Source: Burkholderiaceae bacterium (lineage in GTDB: Bacteria; Pseudomonadota; Gammaproteobacteria; Burkholderiales; Burkholderiaceae_A). From it: a stretch of 64,000 nucleotides of DNA. The number at the start of each line of letters is the position of its first letter. The stretch's first letter is position 1. Shown piece after piece: positions 7,253 to 14,940 of this stretch. The position numbers were made by a program, and so were the translations under genes. The notes beneath the pieces are model-generated. The model did no database searches. It saw only the letters and a list, made by a program, of their open reading frames with translations, and was not told the DNA's origin. The stretch lies in NCBI GenBank assembly GCA_018882785.1, contig VERI01000007.1, forward strand, positions 1 to 64,000, in the 5' to 3' direction.

Positions 7253-8342
7253 TTGTGTGCGCTACAGCCTGGCCGTCATTGCGTTAGGTGCTGCGGTGGC
7301 CGCTTTCGCCCAGCCGGCTTCCAGCAAGTTCACAGGCGTTGGCCGCACCGCAACGCCCGCAGAGATTAAGGCCTGGGATATTGATGTCCGGCCCGATTTC
7401 AAAGGGCTTCCACCGGGCTCAGGATCGGTGGCCAAAGGCCAGGATGTCTGGGAGGCAAAGTGCGCGTCGTGTCACGGTATTTTTGGCGAGAGTACCGAGG
7501 TCTTTACGCCGATAGCCGGGGGCACAAGCAAAAAGGATATTGAAACAGGGCGGGTGGCCAATCTCTCGCGGCTGGATTTTCCTCAACGCACAACGTTGAT
7601 GAAAGTGGCGACTGTTTCTACGCTGTGGGACTACATTAATCGTGCGATGCCTTGGAATAATCCCAAGACCTTGTCGGTGGAGGAAGTCTATGCAGTAACC
7701 GCATATATCCTGAGTCTGGGCGAGATCGTGCCGGATAATTTTGTGCTCTCTGATAAAAATATCGCCGATGTACAAAAACGCATGCCCAATCGCAATGGCA
7801 TGACGGAGAAGCATGGCCTATGGGATATCAAGGGCAAGCCGGATGTCATCGGTACTTTATGCATGAAGGATTGCGCAACCGAGCTCAAGATCACTTCCGT
7901 CCTTCCAGAGTCTGCCCGGGATGCCCACGGCAATTTAAGAGAGCAACACCGTCCGATAGGCCCGGCGCGGGCGATTGACACATCGCGGCCTGGTGCGGCA
8001 GCACCCGCTGGCGATTCGGCGGGCAGGCCGATAGCGGTCGCGGCTGCTGCTGGTGCAGCACCCGCGGTCAAGAGTGGTGTATCGAGTGCGAGCGGCCCGG
8101 AGATCTCTAAAAAGTCGAATTGCACGGCCTGTCACGCGCCTGCTGCGAAGATGGTGGGCCCCTCTTGGGCGGATATCGCGAAGAAATATAAAGGGGACGC
8201 GAAGGCCCCCGCTATGCTTGCCCAGAAGGTAAAGGCGGGTGGGGCCGGAAACTGGGGTGCTGTTCCCATGCCACCGCATCCCGACTTAAAGGACAATGAG
8301 CTTGCTGCGGTCGTGCAGTGGGTTCTTGATGGTGCCAAGTGA
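7236..8342 (+). CDS. soxD: SoxD, diheme cytochrome c subunit of sulfane dehydrogenase
   Basis: A 368-residue secreted cytochrome with a Sec signal peptide (cleavage near AAFA-QP). Two CxxCH haem sites are visible: CASCH at 76-80 and CTACH at 296-300. An Ala/Pro-rich linker (about 250-285) joins the large N-terminal domain to a small C-terminal cytochrome c domain with the distal-ligand region around AVPMPPH. This two-domain arrangement is normal for SoxD. It accepts electrons from SoxC and passes them to the respiratory chain. The start is inside soxC with a GGGGAGG ribosome binding site, so the two are translationally coupled. Confidence 0.94.
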   Translation: MSRFINCVRYSLAVIALGAAVAAFAQPASSKFTGVGRTATPAEIKAWDIDVRPDFKGLPPGSGSVAKGQDVWEAKCASCHGIFGESTEVFTPIAGGTSKKDIETGRVANLSRLDFPQRTTLMKVATVSTLWDYINRAMPWNNPKTLSVEEVYAVTAYILSLGEIVPDNFVLSDKNIADVQKRMPNRNGMTEKHGLWDIKGKPDVIGTLCMKDCATELKITSVLPESARDAHGNLREQHRPIGPARAIDTSRPGAAAPAGDSAGRPIAVAAAAGAAPAVKSGVSSASGPEISKKSNCTACHAPAAKMVGPSWADIAKKYKGDAKAPAMLAQKVKAGGAGNWGAVPMPPHPDLKDNELAAVVQWVLDGAK

Positions 8343-8382
8343 CCGCTCGGCATTGGTTTGTGAACAGAGAGGAGAAGTCAAG

Positions 8383-8850
8383 ATGAACGTTTCACGTCGT
8401 ACGGTTGTAAAAGCCAGTGGCGGTGTCGCGCTGTATTCGGCTCTGGCATCGATCGGTTTTTTTGCAGCAAATCCTGCAATGGCCGCCTGGAAAAAAGAGT
8501 GGTTTGATACCAAGAATGTGCCCGATACCCTGAAGGTCATGGGCATTGCAAATGCCGCCAATAGTGGGGATATCGCGATTACATCGCCGGATATCGCAGA
8601 AAACGGTGCGGTGGTACCGGTAGGTATTGCCTCCAAGCTGCCGAAGACCGAGATGATTGCGCTCTTGGTGGAAAAAAATCCAGCCATGATGGCCGGATTT
8701 TATGATTTCACTTCTGATGCGGTTCCGGATATCTCGATGCGCGTGAAGATGGGCCAGAGCTCCGACGTTATCGCAATCGTTAAGGCGGATGGCAAGTTCT
8801 TTATGGCAAAGAAAGAGATTAAGGTCACCCTCGGCGGCTGCGGCGGCTGA
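8383..8850 (+). CDS. soxY: SoxY, sulfur carrier subunit
   Basis: A 155-residue protein with a Tat signal (SRRTVVKASGG) and the defining C-terminal swinging arm GGCGG, whose Cys153 carries the thiosulfate-derived sulfur adduct through the cycle. It forms a heterodimer with SoxZ, encoded directly downstream. The ATG at 8383 is preceded by GAGAGGAG, 10 nt upstream; earlier in-frame codons would extend into soxD. SoxY itself lacks a Sec signal in most species and carries SoxZ through the Tat system, which agrees with the signal seen here. Confidence 0.95.
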   Translation: MNVSRRTVVKASGGVALYSALASIGFFAANPAMAAWKKEWFDTKNVPDTLKVMGIANAANSGDIAITSPDIAENGAVVPVGIASKLPKTEMIALLVEKNPAMMAGFYDFTSDAVPDISMRVKMGQSSDVIAIVKADGKFFMAKKEIKVTLGGCGG

Positions 8851-8898
8851 TCTCAGGGTTGGATAGATAGATAACTTTGAACAGATAAGGAGTTTGAA

Positions 8899-9207
8899 AT
8901 GGCTGATCCAATGCGCATTCGTGCCAAGGCCGTTGATGGAGTAGTTGATGCCCGTGTGCTGATGGCCCACGAGATGGAGTCTGGTGTTCGTAAGGATGCC
9001 GCTGGAAAACTCGTTCCTGCCTGGTTTATCCAGGAGGTCACCTGCCAGGTAAACGGCAAGACCGTGATGAGCGCCCAGTGGGGTCCCGCAGTGTCGAAAA
9101 ACCCTTTCCTGCAGTTCAAGGCAAAGGGCAAGGCGGGAGATAAGATCACCGTGACCTGGGTGGATAACAAAGGCGACAAGCGGACCGACGAAGCCGCTGT
9201 AGGTTAA
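8899..9207 (+). CDS. soxZ: SoxZ, sulfur carrier partner subunit
   Basis: A 102-residue immunoglobulin-like protein matching SoxZ over its whole length (MRIRAKAVDGVVDARVLMAH near the start, PFLQFKAKG and DKITVTWVDNKGD towards the end). It has no signal peptide and is expected to be co-exported with SoxY. RBS AAGGAG lies before the ATG. A hairpin with a short T run follows its stop, which may lower transcription into soxA. Confidence 0.95.
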   Translation: MADPMRIRAKAVDGVVDARVLMAHEMESGVRKDAAGKLVPAWFIQEVTCQVNGKTVMSAQWGPAVSKNPFLQFKAKGKAGDKITVTWVDNKGDKRTDEAAVG

Positions 9208-9220
9208 TTAACCGCGTCAG

Positions 9221-9247
9221 GCCCGCCCACATCGGCGGGTCTTTTGT
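9221..9247 (+). terminator. Intrinsic terminator or attenuator after soxZ
   Basis: A 6-bp G/C stem (9222-9227 with 9234-9239), a six-base loop, then CTTTTGTTG. It lies inside the sox cluster between soxZ and soxA, so partial termination is more likely than a complete stop. Confidence 0.65.
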
Positions 9248-9278
9248 TGTGCACTAAAGAAATGCAAAGGAGACAGAC

Positions 9279-10082
9279 ATGCTGCGTAGGCATTTGCAGA
9301 TTGGGCTTTGCGCCTTGGCGCTGGGGACTGCCTGGGCCGGATCGGCCATGGCCCAGTCAGACGCCGAGAAGGCGATTGACCGTTATCGGGAACTGGTCGC
9401 TGACGGAAACCCTGCTGAGCTATGGGAGGCAAAGGGCGAGGACTTGTGGAAGAAAAAGCGTGGACCGAAGAACGCCTCTTTGGAGCAGTGCGATCTTGGG
9501 CAGGGCCCAGGTGTTGTAAAGGGTGCTTATGTATCGCTGCCGCGGTATTTCGACGATGTGAAAAAAGTCCAAGACCTGGAGACCCGGCTTGTAACATGCA
9601 TGGAGCAGCATCAGGGAATCAAGGCAAAGGCGTCCGTCTATGACCGCGATGACCACAAAGACGTCATTTCTTTGGTGGCTTGGATCGCGTCAGAGTCTCG
9701 CGGCATGCCCGTGAATCTCCCGCAAGGGCATCCCGAAGAGCGTCGGATGTACGAGATGGGCAAGAGCATATTTTTCTATCGCGCCGGTCCTTATGACTTT
9801 GCCTGTGCAACATGTCATGCGGAAGACGGAAAGCGCATTCGACTACAGGGGCTGCCCAACCTGACCAAGAATGATCCAGCCGGAAAGGCGTTTACCTCTT
9901 GGCCTGCCTACCGCGTCTCGAATTCCCAGCTCTGGCCGATGCAAAAGCGTCTCGAGGACTGTTTCCGTCAGCAACGTTTTCCGTATGTCGAATTTGGATC
10001 GGATGTTACGGTCGCCCTGTCGACTTACATGGGCGTGACCGGTAAAGGCGTGAAATCCCTCGCGCCAACGATTAAACGTTAA
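9279..10082 (+). CDS. soxA: SoxA, monoheme subunit of the SoxAX cytochrome
   Basis: A 267-residue secreted cytochrome with a Sec signal peptide (cleavage near AMA-QS). One haem motif is visible, CATCH at 176-180. The N-terminal domain has Cys71 and Cys107, the likely disulfide that replaces the second haem of diheme SoxA proteins. Cys228 in KRLEDCFRQQRFPY is the conserved persulfide-forming axial ligand. With SoxX it couples thiosulfate to the SoxY cysteine. The monoheme form paired with a long SoxX corresponds to the type II SoxAX described from Starkeya novella. RBS AAAGGAG. Confidence 0.94.
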   Translation: MLRRHLQIGLCALALGTAWAGSAMAQSDAEKAIDRYRELVADGNPAELWEAKGEDLWKKKRGPKNASLEQCDLGQGPGVVKGAYVSLPRYFDDVKKVQDLETRLVTCMEQHQGIKAKASVYDRDDHKDVISLVAWIASESRGMPVNLPQGHPEERRMYEMGKSIFFYRAGPYDFACATCHAEDGKRIRLQGLPNLTKNDPAGKAFTSWPAYRVSNSQLWPMQKRLEDCFRQQRFPYVEFGSDVTVALSTYMGVTGKGVKSLAPTIKR

Positions 10083-10099
10083 CGAGCGGAGCCGACAGA

Positions 10100-10726
10100 A
10101 TGAATAAATCACTCTTAGTTTCACTAGGCGCCGTATGCTTCTTGGTGGCTGGATGTGCGACGACCTATAGTGCTGCAGAGATTGAAAAGATGGCCCGTGA
10201 TGCGGTCAGTCGCTCGTTTTCGGAAAGGGGTATTGCCAAGAAAGAGCGCATCAATCAGGACGCAATTAATCTGGCATGTTCTCAGGCTGAGCATGCAGGC
10301 ACACCGCTATCGGGCGATGTGGTGAGAAAGCTAGAGGCCGCCGAGGCAGCCACGATTAAATACCCGGCGGACGGTAAGTTTCTTGGGGATTGGAAGACCG
10401 GTGAACGTGTGGCCCAGAGCGGGGCGGGCAGCACATACAGTGATAAGGCCGGGTCGCCCAATGGCGGAAACTGTTACAACTGTCATCAGATCAGCAAAGA
10501 AGAAATCTCCCACGGAACCCTCGGACCGAGTCTTTATAACTACGGAAAGTTGCGTGGAAATTCTGATGCGGTGGTGAAATACACCTGGGGCAAGATCTAT
10601 AACGCCAAGGCATTTAATGCCTGTACCAATATGCCCCGTTTTGGGCAGCAAGGCATCCTGACCGAGGCCCAGATGAAAGATCTTATGGCACTTTTGTTGG
10701 ATCCAAGCTCGCCTGTAAATAAGTAG
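10100..10726 (+). CDS. soxX: SoxX, cytochrome c subunit of SoxAX, predicted lipoprotein
   Basis: A 208-residue protein with one haem motif, CYNCH at 125-129, and the conserved NMPRFG segment with the methionine ligand near the C terminus. The N terminus reads as a lipoprotein signal with lipobox LVAGC (Cys19), which would tether SoxAX to a membrane. About 90 residues precede the haem domain, including a helical stretch and Cys60. This is longer than the classic short SoxX and fits the type II complex. It lies 17 bp after soxA. A hairpin follows the stop. Confidence 0.92.
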   Translation: MNKSLLVSLGAVCFLVAGCATTYSAAEIEKMARDAVSRSFSERGIAKKERINQDAINLACSQAEHAGTPLSGDVVRKLEAAEAATIKYPADGKFLGDWKTGERVAQSGAGSTYSDKAGSPNGGNCYNCHQISKEEISHGTLGPSLYNYGKLRGNSDAVVKYTWGKIYNAKAFNACTNMPRFGQQGILTEAQMKDLMALLLDPSSPVNK

Positions 10727-10737
10727 CCACATGGCTG

Positions 10738-10761
10738 GGCCCGGCAGACCGATGCCGGGCC
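10738..10761 (+). terminator. Strong hairpin between soxX and soxB
   Basis: A perfect 8-bp G/C stem (GGCCCGGC at 10738-10745 with GCCGGGCC at 10754-10761) with an eight-base loop. Only ATTTCC follows, so it may be an attenuator or an mRNA-stabilising hairpin rather than a full terminator. Confidence 0.5.
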
Positions 10762-10795
10762 ATTTCCTCCCCTATACGCAAGGTCAAGTCTAAAT

Positions 10796-12517
10796 ATGCA
10801 GCTCAATCGCAGAGAGTTTCTCAATGTAATGGCAGCAGGTTCCGCCTGTGGGATGTTCGGTTCTTGGGCAAGTGCAGCTCGGGCTGCAGTCAAAGGAGAA
10901 AAGCTCTATGACCTGCCGAAAGCGGGCAATGTGAGTTTTCTGCATTTCACGGATTGTCATGCCCAACTCATTCCGATTTATTTCCGAGAGCCGAGCGTGA
11001 ATATCGGACTCGGCATCATGAATGGCCGTCCGCCGCACTTTGTTGGAGAGGAGTTTTTAAAATTCCATAAAGTACCTGCGAACACAGCGCTTTCCCATGC
11101 GTATACCTATCTCGACTTTGAAAAAGCTGCCAAAGCGTATGGAAAAGTCGGCGGTTTTGCCCACCTTGCGACCTTGGTAAAGAAAATGCGGGCGGATCGA
11201 CCAAATGCCTTCCTGCTCGATGGCGGTGATACGTGGCAGGGATCGGCGACATCGCTCTGGACCAATGGCCAAGACATGGTCGATGCCTGCAAGCTCTTAG
11301 GCGTCAACATGATGAGCCCCCATTGGGAGTTTACGTTGGGCGCTAAACGTGTCGAAGAGATCGTTCAAAAAGATTTTGCAGGCAAGATTGAGTTCCTTGC
11401 CCAGAATGTTAAGACCACTGATTTCGGGGATCAGGTCTTCAAGCCTTATGTGATTCGCGAACAAAACGGTATCCCTGTTGCCGTAATTGGCCAGGCATTT
11501 CCCTACACCCCGATTGCCAACCCGCGTTATATGGTGCCGGACTGGACGTTTGGCATTCAAGACGACAATATGCAGAAGATGGTCGATGAGGTCCGCTCCA
11601 AAGGGGCAAAGGTGGTGGTGGTCATTTCGCACAACGGCATGGACGTTGATCTGAAAATGGCATCACGGGTGCGCGGGATTGATGCAATCTTCGGTGGTCA
11701 TACCCATGATGGTGTCCCGCAGCCGGTAGTGGTGAGTAATCCCGGTGGAAAAACATTGGTGACCAATGCGGGATCAAACTCGAAGTTTCTTGGCGTGATG
11801 GATTTTGACGTTCGGGACGGCAAGATCGCGTCGTATAAGTACTCCTTGCTACCAGTATTTGCCAATATGTTGCCTGCAGATAAAGAGATGCAGGCATTCA
11901 TCAACAAGATTCGGGCGCCCTATCAGGCGAAGCTTCAGGAGCCGCTGGCAGTGACCGAGGGGCTGCTCTACCGTCGTGGTAACTTTAACGGCACGTTTGA
12001 TCAGCTGATCTGTGATGCTTTGATGGAAGTAAAGGGCGCTGAGATTGCATTTTCTCCAGGCTTTCGTTGGGGTACCAGCGTGCTCTCTGGCCAGACCATC
12101 ACGCGCGAGCATGTGATGGATCAGACTGCAATCACTTATCCATACACCACAGTAACGGACATGACAGGGGAGTTCATCAAGACGGTCCTGGAAGACGTCT
12201 GCGATAACTTGTTTAACCCTGATCCTTACTATCAGCAGGGCGGCGATATGGTCCGCGTGGGCGGGCTGACCTATGCCTGCGAGCCGGGTGGCAAGCAAGG
12301 AAACCGCATCAGCGATATGCGCCTGAAGGGCCAGCCAATTGATCCAAAAAAGACCTATAAGGTTGCGGGGTGGGCACCCGTCGCCGAGGGCGCCAAGGGC
12401 GAGCCGATCTGGGACGTGGTCGAAACCTGGTTGAAATCAAAAAAACGGATTACCCCGCGGGCGTTAAACCTGCCCCGGCTGATCGGTGTTCAGAATAATC
12501 CCGGTATGGCGTCGTAG
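10796..12517 (+). CDS. soxB: SoxB, dimanganese thiosulfohydrolase
   Basis: A 573-residue periplasmic enzyme of the calcineurin-like/5'-nucleotidase fold that hydrolyses the terminal sulfone from SoxY as sulfate. It has a Tat signal (LNRREFLNV, residues 3-11). Metal-site motifs are visible: FTDCHAQL near 51, LDGGDTWQGS near 140, ISHNGMD near 280 and FGGHTHDG near 300, followed by the C-terminal 5'-nucleotidase domain (GTFDQLICDALM). The gene ends the core sox order C-D-Y-Z-A-X-B. The upstream hairpin and 69-bp gap allow separate control of its level. Confidence 0.96.
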   Translation: MQLNRREFLNVMAAGSACGMFGSWASAARAAVKGEKLYDLPKAGNVSFLHFTDCHAQLIPIYFREPSVNIGLGIMNGRPPHFVGEEFLKFHKVPANTALSHAYTYLDFEKAAKAYGKVGGFAHLATLVKKMRADRPNAFLLDGGDTWQGSATSLWTNGQDMVDACKLLGVNMMSPHWEFTLGAKRVEEIVQKDFAGKIEFLAQNVKTTDFGDQVFKPYVIREQNGIPVAVIGQAFPYTPIANPRYMVPDWTFGIQDDNMQKMVDEVRSKGAKVVVVISHNGMDVDLKMASRVRGIDAIFGGHTHDGVPQPVVVSNPGGKTLVTNAGSNSKFLGVMDFDVRDGKIASYKYSLLPVFANMLPADKEMQAFINKIRAPYQAKLQEPLAVTEGLLYRRGNFNGTFDQLICDALMEVKGAEIAFSPGFRWGTSVLSGQTITREHVMDQTAITYPYTTVTDMTGEFIKTVLEDVCDNLFNPDPYYQQGGDMVRVGGLTYACEPGGKQGNRISDMRLKGQPIDPKKTYKVAGWAPVAEGAKGEPIWDVVETWLKSKKRITPRALNLPRLIGVQNNPGMAS

Positions 12518-12559
12518 ATGGTCCATTCTTCGTTTATGGCATGTAGAAGGAGTGTCCGC

Positions 12560-12886
12560 ATGAGGTCGATCCGAATCTTTGCGCTCGGTGCAATTGCAGC
12601 CCTTGCGCTGTCGTCTTTCCAGGCGCAGGCAAACCCGTTTCCGAAAGGTCAGGCTGCCATGGGCAAGAAGTTGCATGATCCACGCTGTGTGTCGTGCCAT
12701 AACAGCATGTTCCCAGACAAAGATGGTACGCAGCTGTATTCCGATATGTTTCGTAAGGCAGATACAGTCGCTAAGCTTCGGGGGATGATCGAGTTTTGTA
12801 ACACCCGCACCAACTCTGGCTGGTTCGAAGAGGAAATCCAGCACGTCGGGCGGTATCTGAACGACACTTACTACAAGTTTAAGTAG
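12560..12886 (+). CDS. Small monoheme cytochrome c, secreted
   Basis: A 108-residue protein with a Sec signal (cleaved near AQA-NP) and one haem motif CVSCH at 43-47. The rest is unlike SoxE-type diheme proteins: a GTQLYS segment, one further Cys (EFCNTR), and a C-terminal WFEEEIQHVGRYLNDTYYKF. It follows soxB by 42 bp with the RBS AGAAGGAG, and I chose the ATG at 12560 over an in-frame one at 12518 for that reason. It probably shuttles electrons from the Sox enzymes to a terminal oxidase, which is inferred from context. Confidence 0.8.
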   Translation: MRSIRIFALGAIAALALSSFQAQANPFPKGQAAMGKKLHDPRCVSCHNSMFPDKDGTQLYSDMFRKADTVAKLRGMIEFCNTRTNSGWFEEEIQHVGRYLNDTYYKFK

Positions 12887-12888
12887 CC

Positions 12889-13515
12889 CTAGCGTAACCG
12901 CAGGTCGATGTTCGCCAGCAGCCGTCCTGCAAAAATCATATCCAGGGTTGCCCGGTCGCTGCCGGCGTTGAAGACCACCCCTGGCTGCGGCCTTGGGTGG
13001 GTCTGCTCAAGCGTTGCCAGCTGTTCAGGCCATTCGAAGGTCAGCGACGCCTGCATGGGCAGGTAACCATCGAGGTAGCGGCGCATCAGCGGTCCCGCCT
13101 GAAGTCGGAATGTGTTCTGACTGATTCGGTCTAAAGCCTTGGATCTTAATTCGATGCATATCGAAGCCCCTCGGCTGACCTCTGTCATCTCAACATGATG
13201 GTCTTTCACCGCCAGTCCGCCAATTCCACTGGCAGATGTAATCGATAGATCCTGCAGCCTCTTTGGATTAAATGCGATCACAATTTTTCGAATGGGATCG
13301 AGCTGATGGTGGCAGGTACTGAGTTCGACTATTCCCGTAGTAAAGCTCTCTGCCAGAATCCGCACCCGTGATTCGTAGCGGTAGCCACCAGGCTCGGGGT
13401 GGGTAGCCAGAAAGCGAAGCTCGCCTTCGCGCGCGATATCAGAGAATTCCAGGGCGACAACAGAAGGGGCAATCGCCGTCAGGGCACAGGCGAGCCACCG
13501 CCACCACGTTGCCAT
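12889..13515 (-). CDS. Conserved secreted protein of unknown function
   Basis: About 208 residues from the ATG at 13515, opening with a signal peptide (WWRWLACALTAIAPSVVALEF). The remainder appears beta-rich, with a segment around residues 60-160 containing a CHHQLDPIRKIVIAFNP motif and two cysteines. I do not recognise the family. An earlier in-frame ATG at 13620 would add 35 residues that overlap tesA; the start at 13515 sits 10 bp after the tesA stop and puts the signal peptide at the N terminus. It ends 2 bp from the convergent cytochrome gene. Confidence 0.5.
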   Translation of the reverse strand: MATWWRWLACALTAIAPSVVALEFSDIAREGELRFLATHPEPGGYRYESRVRILAESFTTGIVELSTCHHQLDPIRKIVIAFNPKRLQDLSITSASGIGGLAVKDHHVEMTEVSRGASICIELRSKALDRISQNTFRLQAGPLMRRYLDGYLPMQASLTFEWPEQLATLEQTHPRPQPGVVFNAGSDRATLDMIFAGRLLANIDLRLR

Positions 13516-13525
13516 TCGGCGCGCG

Positions 13526-14242
13526 TCAGGATCCGGAACGGCCGGGAGCGTCTGCGGCATTTGCCTTTGTAGCGTCCTGAGGCTGTAGGAGTCCATAAGT
13601 GGAAAGTGCATTCCAGACATTTTTTAAGATTGTAGGCTGTGCTTTCTCGTTGGGATGAATCGTGTCTGCCTGAAACAGCAGGGGGTTGTCGGCGATTCCC
13701 TCTAAAAGAAAAGGCACCAGCGGGACTTGTTTGTCGGTGGAGAGTTGCCCAAAGATGGCCTCAAATTGCCGCGTGTACTGCGGGCCGTAGTTCGGCGGAA
13801 TTCGGATACCAATGAGTAAAACCGTGGCACCGAGGGCCCGGCTCCGGTCGATCATCTCGGCCAGATTTTTCCTGGTCTGAGCCACGGATAGTCCCCGCAG
13901 GCCGTCATTGGCGCCTAACTGTAGCACCACCAGGCGAGGGCTATGTTTCTTCAGGGTGGCCTCGAAACGCGACAGCCCGCCTGCTGTGGTCTCTCCAGAG
14001 ATGCTTACGTTCATAATGCGATGCGGATATCCCTCCCGGCTCAGTCGCTCTTGAAGTAACGCGACCCAGCCAGCCCCGCGCTTTAGGCCATACTCGGCGG
14101 ACAGGCTATCCCCATAGATCAGAATGAGGGGTTGTGCACCAGAGGGCTGCTGCGCAACTGCTGGCATAAGGCCGAGTAGCCCCGGCAGGCTGAAGATCAA
14201 GCCGACGATGCGGCGTCGGGGAATTAAGAAAAATCGGAGCAT
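13526..14242 (-). CDS. tesA: TesA-like SGNH arylesterase/thioesterase I
   Basis: A 238-residue periplasmic hydrolase of the SGNH family: GDSLSAEYG (nucleophile Ser), SISGETT (Gly), QLGANDGL (Asn) and DTIHPN (Asp and His) give the four catalytic blocks. A hydrophobic N-terminal signal ends near AVAQ-QP. It matches E. coli TesA (multifunctional acyl-CoA thioesterase I/protease I/lysophospholipase L1). The gene is divergent from ybbA, as in E. coli, with only 28 bp between the starts, so the promoters must overlap the opposite gene's 5' end. Confidence 0.9.
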   Translation of the reverse strand: MLRFFLIPRRRIVGLIFSLPGLLGLMPAVAQQPSGAQPLILIYGDSLSAEYGLKRGAGWVALLQERLSREGYPHRIMNVSISGETTAGGLSRFEATLKKHSPRLVVLQLGANDGLRGLSVAQTRKNLAEMIDRSRALGATVLLIGIRIPPNYGPQYTRQFEAIFGQLSTDKQVPLVPFLLEGIADNPLLFQADTIHPNEKAQPTILKNVWNALSTYGLLQPQDATKANAADAPGRSGS

Positions 14243-14270
14243 AAGTCTTTCGTTTCAAGGAGTCGGGCAG

Positions 14271-14933
14271 TTGAATGCAATTCGTGCGAAGCATATTTCA
14301 AAGACCGTTGTCGACAGCACCGGTTCCATCGATATTTTGCGGGATGTGTCCTTATCCGTCGATATTGGCGGGTCGTTGGCGATTCTGGGTGCTTCGGGAA
14401 GTGGGAAGTCGACCCTTCTGGGTGTCCTAGCGGGGCTTGAGACCCCGACGTCGGGTGCTGTGTTCTGGTTCGATGAGCGGATTGATCATCTATCGGAAGA
14501 TGATCGGGCCCGCCGTCGCAATGGTGTCTTGGGATTTGTTTTTCAGTCGTTTCAGCTGTTGGGGCACTTAAACGCGCTGGAGAATGTCATGTTGCCTCTG
14601 GAATTGGGAGGGTTCCCCCAGGCCCGTCAAAAGGCGCAGGATCTGCTGGATCAGGTGGGCATGTCTGCACGCATGGAGCATTTCCCCAAGACGCTTTCCG
14701 GAGGAGAGCAGCAGCGGGTCGCGCTGGCGCGGGCCTTTGTGACGGAGCCGAAATTGATTTTTGCGGATGAGCCGACGGGAAGTCTGGATGCGGCCAATGG
14801 TGAGAAGATTTCTAACCTGTTATTTGAGCTTCAGGTGCGACATGGCACCACGATTGTGCTGGTAACCCATGCGGCGGACCTTGCCGCGCGTTGTCAGCAG
14901 GTCCTGCGGCTCACCGCAGGCGCCACCGTATAA
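14271..14933 (+). CDS. ybbA: YbbA-like ABC transporter ATPase
   Basis: A 220-residue ATP-binding subunit of the LolD/MacB/YbbA family. Walker A is GASGSGKST near 41, the Q loop FVFQSFQLL near 86, signature [14 protein letters not shown] near 140, Walker B LIFADEP near 163, and the H loop LVTHA near 195. The start is TTG at 14271 with AAGGAG 8 bases upstream; no ATG fits. In E. coli the gene is followed by the permease ybbP, but here purL follows directly, so no partner permease is visible. Confidence 0.85.
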   Translation: MNAIRAKHISKTVVDSTGSIDILRDVSLSVDIGGSLAILGASGSGKSTLLGVLAGLETPTSGAVFWFDERIDHLSEDDRARRRNGVLGFVFQSFQLLGHLNALENVMLPLELGGFPQARQKAQDLLDQVGMSARMEHFPKTLSGGEQQRVALARAFVTEPKLIFADEPTGSLDAANGEKISNLLFELQVRHGTTIVLVTHAADLAARCQQVLRLTAGATV

Positions 14934-14940
14934 TCTCAGT

